Assembly: GCA_016932895.1 (NCBI GenBank)
Contig: JAFGCA010000005.1
Location: 1 to 43,034, forward strand
From: Sedimentisphaerales bacterium
GTDB taxonomy: Bacteria > Planctomycetota > Phycisphaerae > Sedimentisphaerales > SG8-4
Reading direction: 5' to 3'
DNA: 43,034 bases
Part shown: positions 16,806-24,123 of the stretch, piece after piece
Layout of the letters: the number at the start of each line of letters is the position of its first letter
Position numbering within the stretch: position 1 is the stretch's first letter
Translations under genes and position numbers: made by a program
Notes under the pieces: generated by a model
The model's input: the letters and a program-made list of their open reading frames with translations, nothing else
Told to the model about the DNA's origin: nothing
Databases searched by the model: none

Positions 16806-17273
16806 CTACTTCCTTTTTTTGGTGCAGCGGTCGCAAAGACCTTCGAAATAAACGGTCTTCCTCAGCACCGTGAATTTATTCCTGACGCCTTTAGGTACAT
16901 CGATTCGGTCAAAAGGTTCAAAGTGAAAATCAACAATTTGCTTGCACTTGATACATTTGAAGTGCTGGTGCCTTTCCAGGTTGGCATCGTACCTCTTGGC
17001 GTCCCCGGAGCCCTCGACGGCAAACGCCAGGCTCATATTCGTCAGCGTCAACAGGGCTCTGTTGACGGTGTCCAGTGAAATACTGGGAAAGACCTTTCGC
17101 ACGCGGCGAAAGACCATTTCCGCCGATGGATGCTCGTTGGTTTGGAGCAGCGTGCGGTAGACGGCCGTACGCTGGGGCGTGACTTTGAGGCCCATCTGGT
17201 GGCATTTCGTGCGGAAGTCTTCCATCTTCCTCGTGACGTCATGTCTTGCTGGCTCGCGTTTCTTCTTGCCCAT
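16806..17273 (-). CDS. perR: Fur-family peroxide-responsive repressor (PerR-like)
   Basis: A 155-residue Fur-family metalloregulator. The winged helix covers about residues 20-90 (GLKVTPQRTAVYRTLL; SLDTVNRALLTL as recognition region). Metal-sensing candidates are H48, H102, H104 and D115. The structural zinc site is C107/C110 (KCIKCK) and C147/C150 (LCDRC), as in PerR. PerR versus Fur is decided mainly by context: the genes downstream are rubrerythrin, Tpx, desulfoferrodoxin and ferritin. It carries an extra basic N-terminus (MGKKKREPAR). GAGGGA precedes the ATG. Expected role: Fe/Mn-dependent repression relieved by peroxide through His oxidation. Confidence 0.88.
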   Translation of the reverse strand: MGKKKREPARHDVTRKMEDFRTKCHQMGLKVTPQRTAVYRTLLQTNEHPSAEMVFRRVRKVFPSISLDTVNRALLTLTNMSLAFAVEGSGDAKRYDANLERHQHFKCIKCKQIVDFHFEPFDRIDVPKGVRNKFTVLRKTVYFEGLCDRCTKKRK

Positions 17274-17360
17274 GTTTGTCCCTCGCGCATAACGGTCCGG
17301 AAGACGTCTCAGAATACCGGCGGCATCTTGACGTCATTCTTGGAGTAATCGCAGTCACTT

Positions 17361-17383
17361 CTATATAGCCTCTCGCTATATAG
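17361..17383. promoter_or_regulatory. Perfect 9-bp palindrome upstream of perR, candidate operator or leader hairpin
   Basis: CTATATAGC (17361-17369) and GCTATATAG (17375-17383) flank a 5-nt spacer. It is 88 nt upstream of the perR start and about 50 nt downstream of the predicted transcription start. It does not match the Bacillus PerR box, so binding by PerR is only an inference. Confidence 0.45.
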
Positions 17384-17439
17384 GCAGCCGTTTTTCGCTT
17401 GCCGCCACAAACTCTTGCAATTTCCCGCAATTGACCGGG

Positions 17440-17468
17440 ATTATAACCCCACGGTCCGGTCGATGCAA
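17440..17468 (-). promoter_or_regulatory. Promoter of the perR/antioxidant cluster
   Basis: On the minus strand TTGCAT (17463-17468) and a perfect TATAAT (17440-17445) are separated by 17 nt. Transcription would start near 17433, giving a ~160-nt leader containing the palindrome at 17361-17383. The rest of 17,274-17,814 holds no gene that I can support; its right end is the leader of the next Gfo/Idh gene. Confidence 0.6.
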
Positions 17469-17814
17469 GAATTCTGTGATTATCTTGCGGGAGAGCCTTT
17501 GTGTTGCGCTGGTTCCTGAGGCGGCTTCGGCGCGTTTCGGCCGGGGGCGCGCGACTGTCATCCGATGTAAGGGCCGGTGTGCCCGGATCAGGCTCCGCAA
17601 ATTCGCCGGATGCAAAATTGACTAAGCCTGGAAATTTCCGTATTTTACCACGAGTGCTCTCGACGAAGGCAAGAGGGGATGACCCGGGAGTCGGCTCGCT
17701 GACGCAGCTCTCGATGCCTGTCCACATTGAGCCATGTCGCAGCATGTATCATAGGAATGCGAACAGCAGTCGTGAATCGGAACGAAAAAGAGGGAGAGAA
17801 GGAGGTTTCGCCAA

Positions 17815-19110
17815 ATGACAGCACCAGAGAATTATGTATCACGCCGGGATCTTCTGCGGGTCGGTGCGGCCGCTTCTGCCGGCGCCGTGTTGCTGCCGAG
17901 CGGCAGCGTGTTTGCCGCCGGATCCGACAAGATGCGAGTGGCTATGGTCGGCTGCGGCAGCCGGGGGACCAAGGACGCGATCGATTGTCTCAAGTCCGAC
18001 TCGGGCGCCGAGCTGGTGGCCATGGCCGATCTGTTTCAGGACCGGCTCGACGGATCGCTGGCCCACCTCAGGAAACAGTGTCCCGACAAGGTGAAAGTGA
18101 CGCCGGAGACCCGCTTCCTGGGATTCGATGCCTATCAGAAAGTGATGGCCATGGACGACGTGGATATCGTCCTGCTGCTGACCCCGCCCGGCTTTCGCCC
18201 GCAAATGGTCCGAGCCGCCGTGGAGGCCGGCAAGCACATCTTCATGGAGAAGCCCGGCGCGGTGGACCCGGTGGGCATTCGCTCGCTGATGGCCTCGGCC
18301 GATATAGCGGACCGCAAGAAGCTCTCCATCGTCGTCGGGACGCAGCAGCGCTGGCAGCCGCAGTATCAGGAGCTGATGAAGCGCGTCCACAACGGCGACC
18401 TGGGCGACATCGTCGGCGGGCAGGCCTACTGGAACTGGGGCTCGTCCAAGTGGCATTTCCAGCAGCGCCAGCCCGGCTGGTCGGACATGGAATGGCAGAT
18501 TCGTTGCTGGCCGTATTTTACGTGGCTCTCCGGCGATCACATCGTCGAGCAGCACCTGCACAACATGGACGTGATCAACTGGGCGATCGGCTCGCCTCCG
18601 GTTTCCTGCATGGGCATGGGCGGACGCCAAGCCCGCACCGATCCGGCGTTCGGCAACATCTACGACCACTTCACCATCGAGTACCAGTACCCCAACGGCA
18701 TTCGCGTGATGAGCATGTCCTCGCAGATCGAGGGCTCGACGCCGAAGGTACAGGAGCGCGTCCTTTGCGCCAAGGGAGCGACGGTCACCGACCGCTCCAT
18801 GGGCTACATTGAGGACACCCACGGCCGCAAGGTCTTCACCTACGACGACCCGATCCACAGCGGCGAGGTCACGCAGTTCAAGAATCTGATCGGCAGCATT
18901 CGCAACGGCCGACCGATCAACGAGTGCCGGCGCATCGCCGAGAGCACCATGACCGTGATCATGGGGCGGATGAGCGCCTACACGGGCCGGGCCCTGAAAT
19001 GGGACTGGGCCATGAAGGCCTCGAAGCTGGACCTGTCGCCCGAGAAGCTGGAGATGGGCGATATGCCCGTGCGGCCGGTGGCGATTCCCGGAAGAGACCA
19101 CCTTGTGTAG
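17815..19110 (+). CDS. Tat-secreted Gfo/Idh/MocA family oxidoreductase
   Basis: A 431-residue protein with a Tat signal (VSRRDLLRVGAAASAGAVLL, cleavage near VFAAG). A Rossmann domain (RVAMVGCGSRGTKDAIDCL) and the intact EKP motif (FMEKPGAVDP) follow. The C-terminal domain has DHIVEQHLHNMDVINW, with His residues near the expected sugar site. It likely oxidises a sugar outside the cytoplasm; substrate unknown. AAGGAGG lies 9 nt before the ATG. It is divergent from perR across a 541-nt gap and ends at a strong hairpin, so it is probably a single-gene unit. Confidence 0.88.
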   Translation: MTAPENYVSRRDLLRVGAAASAGAVLLPSGSVFAAGSDKMRVAMVGCGSRGTKDAIDCLKSDSGAELVAMADLFQDRLDGSLAHLRKQCPDKVKVTPETRFLGFDAYQKVMAMDDVDIVLLLTPPGFRPQMVRAAVEAGKHIFMEKPGAVDPVGIRSLMASADIADRKKLSIVVGTQQRWQPQYQELMKRVHNGDLGDIVGGQAYWNWGSSKWHFQQRQPGWSDMEWQIRCWPYFTWLSGDHIVEQHLHNMDVINWAIGSPPVSCMGMGGRQARTDPAFGNIYDHFTIEYQYPNGIRVMSMSSQIEGSTPKVQERVLCAKGATVTDRSMGYIEDTHGRKVFTYDDPIHSGEVTQFKNLIGSIRNGRPINECRRIAESTMTVIMGRMSAYTGRALKWDWAMKASKLDLSPEKLEMGDMPVRPVAIPGRDHLV

Positions 19111-19134
19111 GCATTGTTGGTCGTTCGCATTCCC

Positions 19135-19163
19135 AGGCCCCGGCCCATCCAAGGCCGGGGCTT
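19135..19163 (+). terminator. Terminator-like hairpin after the Gfo/Idh gene
   Basis: Stem 19137-19145 (GCCCCGGCC) against 19153-19161, extended by an A-T and a G-T pair, with a 7-nt loop. It lies 24 nt after the stop codon. The following CTTCGCTTT is only weakly T-rich. Confidence 0.55.
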
Positions 19164-19176
19164 CGCTTTGCGCCGC

Positions 19177-19743
19177 CTATTTCCACTGGCACCGGCGCTG
19201 GGGCAGCCGGTGGTCGCCGTGACAATCGGTGCACACCTTTCGTTTCGCTTCCGGGGCGAAGACGGGCTCGTGCTGCGGTCCGTCCAGCTTCTCCTTCGAG
19301 TGGCACTTCATGCACGAGGGGATGATCTCATCCTTCGGGTACATGATGTCGGGCGCCGTGCCGTTGCCGCCGGAGGCCCACGACTCGTCCGCGATGTGCT
19401 CGTCACTGACGCCGTGACAGGTGGCGCAGCCGATGTTCATCCGCGCGTGCGTCACGGCGATCTTCTCCTGCGCGTAGTTGACGTGACAGACGAAACACCG
19501 GCTGTTGTCGGCGCCCGCGCCGTTGGAAGCGTCGTCCGCGGGATCGTCGAGCAGGAGCAGGGGTTCGTCGTCCAGGAGCAGCGGTGCTTCTTCCACCGGC
19601 TCCGGCGTCTCGGCGGCGACGGATGGCGACCCTGTCGCGACCTCGCTCGTGACGGCCCGTTCGCAACCGCTGACGAGGACCAGCCAGACGGCGCAGACCG
19701 GGATGAGGAGAGTACGATGGTGGCGAATCGATCTCTGGATCAT
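19177..19743 (-). CDS. Tetraheme cytochrome c lipoprotein
   Basis: A 188-residue exported protein with a lipoprotein signal (LLIPVCAVWLVLVSGC, lipobox LVSGC). An acidic low-complexity linker follows (PVEEAPLLLDDEPLLLLDD). The C-terminal half has four CxxCH heme-binding motifs: CFVCH, CATCH, CMKCH and CTDCH. It is a small NapC/c3-type electron carrier or sulfur/nitrogen-oxide cytochrome rather than a catalytic enzyme I can name. ATG 19743 is preceded by AAAGGAAG. It is the last of three close minus-strand genes (gaps 47 and 60 nt), after the aldo/keto reductase-like and LamG proteins. Confidence 0.85.
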   Translation of the reverse strand: MIQRSIRHHRTLLIPVCAVWLVLVSGCERAVTSEVATGSPSVAAETPEPVEEAPLLLDDEPLLLLDDPADDASNGAGADNSRCFVCHVNYAQEKIAVTHARMNIGCATCHGVSDEHIADESWASGGNGTAPDIMYPKDEIIPSCMKCHSKEKLDGPQHEPVFAPEAKRKVCTDCHGDHRLPQRRCQWK

Positions 19744-19790
19744 ACTAATTGAACTTCCTTTGTTGTGAAGGTTGTGAGACCTGCCCGGGA

Positions 19791-20801
19791 TCAGACGTAT
19801 TGCCAGTTCTTGAGCCACTGGTAGTGCGTCGGCAGTGCCGCCAGGGCCTGGCGGTTGGCCTGTTCCAGCGTGGCCGTTTCTTTGACGTCGAACTGGCGAC
19901 GCTCTTTCGTGGCCTTGACGACGTTCTCCACCTCTTCGAGGCGGTTCATGCCCGGGATGGGAATGACCGTGTTGCTGTGGAGGATGTACCGAATCGCCAG
20001 GCGGCCGCGCTCGTTGTCTTGCTTGGAGTCGCCGGCGAACAGCGACGAGGCGGCGAACGGCTTGATCCCGAAAGCCCCGACGTCACATTTCTTCAGCGCG
20101 TCGAAAAGACTGTCCTTCGGTGCCCGCTTGCTCATCGTCGTAAAGGGGAAGCAGACCACTTCGATTTGCGGGAAGTACTCGACCATGAACTTGATCCAGC
20201 GCCGGTCGTGAGACGAGAAGCCGATGTAACGGGCTTTGCCCTGCTTCTTGGCCTTCTCGAGGGCCTCGACCATCTCGCAGGAGGTGTTGAACGAATGCCG
20301 CCCGCCGGGCTCGTAGCAGGTGATACGCCACAAGTCTGTGTAGTCTTCCTTGGCGAGCATCAACAATTCATCGAGCGATTCGAGCAGTTTCTTGGCGGTG
20401 CGGTATTCCTCTCGACGGATTTCCTTGCCGCAGTAGGACAGCGCGAGGTATGCCTTGTCGCGGCGGCCTTTCAGGGCCTTGGCGTCCCGGATGACCTCGC
20501 CCCGGCTGCAGGCGTCGATGTAGTTGATTCCCGCGTCCAGGCAGCGGCTGACGATTTCCTTGCGGTCCTCATCGTTGCTGCGCGAATGCCCGCCCAGGCC
20601 GACGGCCGAGACCATGATGTTGGTCTTGCCGAGCCGGCGATATTCCATGTCGGGGTTGTAGCTGGGGATCTTCGACGTGTTCATCGTCTCGGGTGCAGCT
20701 TGCGCAGCTTGGGCGGTGGCGCTGAGGCCGACGGCCACGCCTGCGGCCGTAATCGTGGCGTCGCGCACAAACTGGCGACGGCTCACCTGTCTGTCTCTCA
20801 T
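19791..20801 (-). CDS. Tat-secreted aldo/keto reductase-like protein lacking catalytic residues
   Basis: A 336-residue protein with a Tat signal (VSRRQFVRDATITAAG, cleavage near AQAAPE) and an aldo/keto reductase TIM barrel (YRRLGKTNIMVSAVGLGG; ARYIGFSSHD; AIRYILHSNTVIPIPGM). The catalytic tetrad is eroded. Asp is kept (YIDACSRGE), but the Tyr five residues later is Gly, the strand carrying the active-site Lys (YLALSYCG) has none, and the usual IHWP His is Thr (DLWRITCYE). It may bind a ligand, use another chemistry, or be a structural partner of the adjacent cytochrome. AAAGGAG lies 6 nt before the ATG. Confidence 0.82.
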   Translation of the reverse strand: MRDRQVSRRQFVRDATITAAGVAVGLSATAQAAQAAPETMNTSKIPSYNPDMEYRRLGKTNIMVSAVGLGGHSRSNDEDRKEIVSRCLDAGINYIDACSRGEVIRDAKALKGRRDKAYLALSYCGKEIRREEYRTAKKLLESLDELLMLAKEDYTDLWRITCYEPGGRHSFNTSCEMVEALEKAKKQGKARYIGFSSHDRRWIKFMVEYFPQIEVVCFPFTTMSKRAPKDSLFDALKKCDVGAFGIKPFAASSLFAGDSKQDNERGRLAIRYILHSNTVIPIPGMNRLEEVENVVKATKERRQFDVKETATLEQANRQALAALPTHYQWLKNWQYV

Positions 20802-20861
20802 GGCAATCTCCTTTCACTGCCGGGCAGTGAGTGGCGGTTTCAGAGCTTCAAGCCCCCACGT

Positions 20862-21608
20862 TCATTTGGATTTCGGCAACGGTTGATCGGTCTTGCCCTC
20901 GAAGAGGGCCTTCATTTCGTCGTCGGAGAGAGGACGGTCGTAGATGCGCAGATCGTCGATGGCGCCCTGGAAGCCTCGGCCAATGCGGACGTTGAATTCG
21001 CTGCCGGTCTGGAGCGGCCACAGGTCCAGCAGGCCGATATCGTGGATCTCCGCCGGCGCCCCGTCTAAATAGAGTTTCACGTCGTCGTACAGATTGGGCA
21101 ACTCGGCTTCCGTGACGACGGCGCCGACGTGGTGCCATTCGTCGTTATGCGTTTCCTCGTTCATGTAGAGGTAGCCCCCGTGCGGGGTAACGCCGACCCG
21201 GCCTCGCACGAAGCCGAAGTTGAACATCTGGCCGAAATCTTCGGCGCCCCAGGAGACGATCTGGCCTCGCGCTCGTCCGGTTTTCATCCAGGCCGCCACC
21301 GTCCGGGGCCGTATGCCGGTCACGCCCTTGTATTTGTCCACCTCGATCATGGAATCCTCGCCGTCGAACTCAAGGGCCTTGCCGCGACGTCCGGCGACGG
21401 AGTTCTTTGCAAACGAGAGTCCGCCCTTGAGCGTCCCGTTTCGCTTGTGCCCGGAGGTATCGGCGGCCATTTCGCCCGAGGTCTCGTCGAAGGTCCACCG
21501 TGCGGCGAGGTTGGGATCGGTGTCCAGGGTGGCGGGTTTGTCGGCTGCGGCGGTCAAGGCAAAAAACGCCACGAGGGCCAACGCTGCAATGAATGTCCGG
21601 CACATCAT
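20862..21608 (-). CDS. Exported LamG-domain protein
   Basis: A 248-residue secreted protein with a Sec signal (CRTFIAALALVAFFALTAAA). It has a single LamG/concanavalin-like domain over most of its length: LAARWTFDETSGEMAADTSG at the start, KALEFDGEDS, EWHHVGAVV, and GAIDDLRIYDRPLSDDEM at the end. These bind glycans or mediate surface adhesion. ATG 21608 (followed by a second ATG) has AGGAG 4-7 nt upstream; an ATG at 21638 would add 10 residues and cover that site. First of the three-gene run with the AKR-like protein and the cytochrome. Confidence 0.82.
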   Translation of the reverse strand: MMCRTFIAALALVAFFALTAAADKPATLDTDPNLAARWTFDETSGEMAADTSGHKRNGTLKGGLSFAKNSVAGRRGKALEFDGEDSMIEVDKYKGVTGIRPRTVAAWMKTGRARGQIVSWGAEDFGQMFNFGFVRGRVGVTPHGGYLYMNEETHNDEWHHVGAVVTEAELPNLYDDVKLYLDGAPAEIHDIGLLDLWPLQTGSEFNVRIGRGFQGAIDDLRIYDRPLSDDEMKALFEGKTDQPLPKSK

Positions 21609-21769
21609 CGTTCTCCTAACTCCATGATATTCCTTCATTCGAACCGCTTAACCATACCAGAAATCTCGCGCCGACGCCAGAGGCCGGTCGCGACGAATCC
21701 AGAGCCGGGGTGACCGGCATTTGCAGGCCCGATGTCCCGGAGCAGGCTCTCTCGCCGGTCCTGGCCGGC

Positions 21770-22041
21770 AAATTGGCTTTGTTTGGCGCGATTGGGTTTG
21801 TTTTGCGTGCTCGCTCCTCTGGCATTTCTTCACTGATCTTTCTTCCGGAAACGGCTTAACGTCCATTCGGCCTGTGGTAAATTGGGTTCGTTTCGCGCAA
21901 TGGCCCCCGCGTCCGCCACCTCGAATTCCCAATCCAAGATCCGCAATCGCGAGCCTCTCGCCCGCTCGAATTGGCTTCGTTTTCTCCGCTGACCCGTGTT
22001 TTCAGCCCAAAAAAGCAGAAATTGGCTTTGTTTGGCGCAAT
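21770..22041. repeat. Five-copy degenerate repeat block
   Basis: Five copies of a ~20-nt unit with consensus AATTGGCTTTGTTTGGCGC start near 21770, 21791, 21879, 21969 and 22019. Copies 1 and 5 are nearly identical over 20 nt; the others differ at a few positions. Spacing is irregular (21-90 nt). The block is in 21,609-22,551, a 943-nt gap with no credible gene. From memory, similar NKANF/KTNPI-encoding spurious frames are frequent in planctomycete genomes, which suggests a dispersed family. Near 22,436-22,492 there is also low-complexity T-rich sequence on the plus strand. Confidence 0.6.
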
Positions 22042-22238
22042 TGCTCTACCTGCGATGGGCCCAATACCTACACATTGCCCATGCCCGCCGGGGCAGACCC
22101 GCAGCGCTGCCTGGCTTGGCTCTGTTGTCGCGACCGGGCCCGGGATGACAGTGGACTCGAATTCACTCGCAGAGAATGTCGGCACGGTACTTCGCCTCGG
22201 ATCGGTCAGGTTGGATGATCGATCATTGATGCTCTCAG

Positions 22239-22254
22239 CGTGGTATGTACCACG
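22239..22254. promoter_or_regulatory. 16-bp palindrome, operator-like
   Basis: CGTGGTA-TG-TACCACG is a perfect palindrome with a 2-nt centre. On the minus strand it falls immediately downstream of the predicted -10 box, at about +2 to +18, where repressor operators commonly lie. Regulator unknown. Confidence 0.45.
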
Positions 22255-22262
22255 TTCTGTTT

Positions 22263-22294
22263 ATTATAGTACAAACAGTCTTGCGGGTCGTCAA
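22263..22294 (-). promoter_or_regulatory. Candidate minus-strand promoter above the repeat block
   Basis: TTGACG (22289-22294) is followed by TACTAT (22266-22271) with 17-nt spacing, overlapping TATAAT (22263-22268) at 20 nt. Transcripts would run through the five-copy repeat block toward the LamG gene at 21,608, giving a very long leader, or would be a separate RNA. Confidence 0.45.
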
Positions 22295-22551
22295 GCAAAA
22301 AATACGCGCCCCGGCCCAATCGGATGTGCGAAAGTTGCGCAGCATCTGGAAAGGGCCCTTCGCCGGCCTCCGGCGTGGCAGCGCACGGGGATCTGCCCTC
22401 CTCGGCACTGAATTGCGTTCATATGTGGTTCCATTTTGCCTTTTGCTTTGCCGTTTTCCTCTTTGCTTTTTGATGTTTGATTTATCGTCCGCGGGCGCGC
22501 GTACCGGTGTTTCAGTAATGGGCCCGAGCGACGGGCACCGCATGCACATTT

Positions 22552-23931
22552 CTACAGGCTCCAGGGGCTGCGCATGGGCCTCGAGAGCATCTGGTTGGCC
22601 TCGTCGCTGCTGGGACAGCGCTCGGTTGCCGGGTCCCAGCGCAGCTTCGTCTTGAGGCGCATCGCGATATTGCCCAGATGACAGATCGAGACGGAGCGGT
22701 GGCCTACTTCGACGGGGGCTGCCGTTTGTTGGCGGCTCTTGATGCAGTCGATGAAATTGCGGTGGTGGTCGTTGCTCTTGTAGAGGTGAATTTCATCGGG
22801 GCCGATCACCGTGGTCCGCAGCGATTTGGGCTGGCAGGTGAACTCGCTGGCATACACCGGCAGCTCGATCCAGCCTTCGGTTCCCTCGAAGCGATACCGT
22901 TCGTTGGTCTGCGTCTGGCAGATCAGCTCGACGCCGTTGGCGTAGCGGGCGCGGAAATGGACCCTGGTTGCGGTGGTGAACAGGCCGTCGGTAGGGAACT
23001 CGCCGCCAAGGTCCTCGATCTCGACGGGGCCCGTGCCATCGGTGCCGTTGGCCCATTGAACGACGTCGATCCCGTGGGCACCGAGATTGGTCGTCTGGCC
23101 GCCCGAGTAGTCCAGGCCGAAGCGGAAGGTGTAGAGGCAGCGGTCCTTGTGGTAGGGGACCCAGGGGGCCGGACCGAGCCACATGTCGTAATCGAGCCAT
23201 TCGGGGACCGGCATCGGCTCCCAGTCGCTCGGCGGAGCCTGCTTGTTGTTGGCTCCGATTCCCACGACGGCCCTTTTGAACTCGCCGATGCGGCCGTTGC
23301 GGATCAGCTCGCAGATGAAGCGGAACATCTCGCTCGAACGCCGCTGGGTGCCGGTCTGGAAGACCGTATTGTACCGTTGCACCGCGTGGGCCATGGCCCG
23401 GCCTTCGGCGACGGTCAGGCTCATCGGTTTCTCGCAGTAGATGTCCTTGCCGGCGGTCGCGGCCATGATGGCGGGAATTGCGTGCCAGTGGTCCGGCGTG
23501 GTGATGCAGACGGCGTCGATGTCGTCTCGGCCGATGATCTCGCGGAAATCGACGCAGGCGTCACAGCCCTTGTAGCTGCCCGAGGGATTCTTCTGCGCGT
23601 AGTCGTTGTCGACGATCTTGCGGGCCGGCTCGCGGCCGAACCAGGCTCCGTTCCAGCCCTTCTTGTACCAGTGCCCGTATTGATCGTTGGCTTTGACGAC
23701 GTCGCAGACGGCCAGAACCTGCACGTCCGGCTGGGCCAGAAACGCCCGCATGTTGTTGGTGCCCATGCCACCGACGCCGATGCATCCCATCGTGATGCGC
23801 TCGCTGGGTGCGGCGCTGCCACCCTTTCCCAGCGCCGACGATGGCACGAAGGCCGGGACGCCCAATGCTCCGGCGGCCAGACCGGCGGTTTTTCTGAGGA
23901 ACGTGCGGCGTTGCATTGTCTCGTTACGCAT
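22552..23931 (-). CDS. Tat-secreted Gfo/Idh/MocA family oxidoreductase
   Basis: A 459-residue protein with a Tat signal (MQRRTFLRKTAGLAAGALG, cleavage near ALGKGG). The Rossmann domain begins GCIGVGGMGTNNMRAFLA, and the EKP motif is intact (IYCEKPMSLT). It is closely related in architecture to the protein at 7265-8596: both have TPDHWHAIPA-type, YDMWLGPAPW-type and SNDHHRNFIDCI-type segments. These suggest the same subfamily with different substrates. GGAGGG lies 5 nt before the ATG. It is transcribed from a promoter overlapping that of the divergent sulfatase, so the two may act on the same substrate. Confidence 0.88.
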   Translation of the reverse strand: MRNETMQRRTFLRKTAGLAAGALGVPAFVPSSALGKGGSAAPSERITMGCIGVGGMGTNNMRAFLAQPDVQVLAVCDVVKANDQYGHWYKKGWNGAWFGREPARKIVDNDYAQKNPSGSYKGCDACVDFREIIGRDDIDAVCITTPDHWHAIPAIMAATAGKDIYCEKPMSLTVAEGRAMAHAVQRYNTVFQTGTQRRSSEMFRFICELIRNGRIGEFKRAVVGIGANNKQAPPSDWEPMPVPEWLDYDMWLGPAPWVPYHKDRCLYTFRFGLDYSGGQTTNLGAHGIDVVQWANGTDGTGPVEIEDLGGEFPTDGLFTTATRVHFRARYANGVELICQTQTNERYRFEGTEGWIELPVYASEFTCQPKSLRTTVIGPDEIHLYKSNDHHRNFIDCIKSRQQTAAPVEVGHRSVSICHLGNIAMRLKTKLRWDPATERCPSSDEANQMLSRPMRSPWSL

Positions 23932-24030
23932 AGTGGCCCTCCGGATTCAAGGTGCGGTTGCAGCAAGACCCCGCCGGCGGCAGGACGCCTGCGGAGTGGT
24001 CGCCCGGTGCTTCTGCGATTGACTGTGTAT

Positions 24031-24059
24031 TTGCCATCGATGTCGTGAGATATTATATA
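24031..24059 (+). promoter_or_regulatory. Promoter of the sulfatase gene
   Basis: TTGCCA (24031-24036) and TATATA (24054-24059) with a 17-nt spacer. Start of transcription would be near 24066, about 58 nt before the ATG. It overlaps the divergent promoter of the Gfo/Idh gene. Confidence 0.5.
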
Positions 24060-24081
24060 GGGGTAATGAGATGATTGTAAA
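24052..24081 (-). promoter_or_regulatory. Promoter of the divergent Gfo/Idh gene
   Basis: On the minus strand TTTACA (24076-24081) and a perfect TATAAT (24052-24057) with an 18-nt spacer. The -10 region is shared with the plus-strand sulfatase promoter, so one regulator could control both. Confidence 0.6.
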
Positions 24082-24123
24082 CCGGAAGCGAAAGTGTTGT
24101 GTGAAGATAGGAAGGATCTTGCT

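Noticed and set aside
17239..17745. 168-codon minus-strand frame upstream of perR
   Set aside because: It overlaps the perR start, its promoter and the palindrome, and has no recognisable domain.
21616..22250. Several small frames with NKAN/KTNPI-type peptides
   Set aside because: They are translations of the degenerate DNA repeat block. They lack ribosome sites and switch frame between repeat copies.
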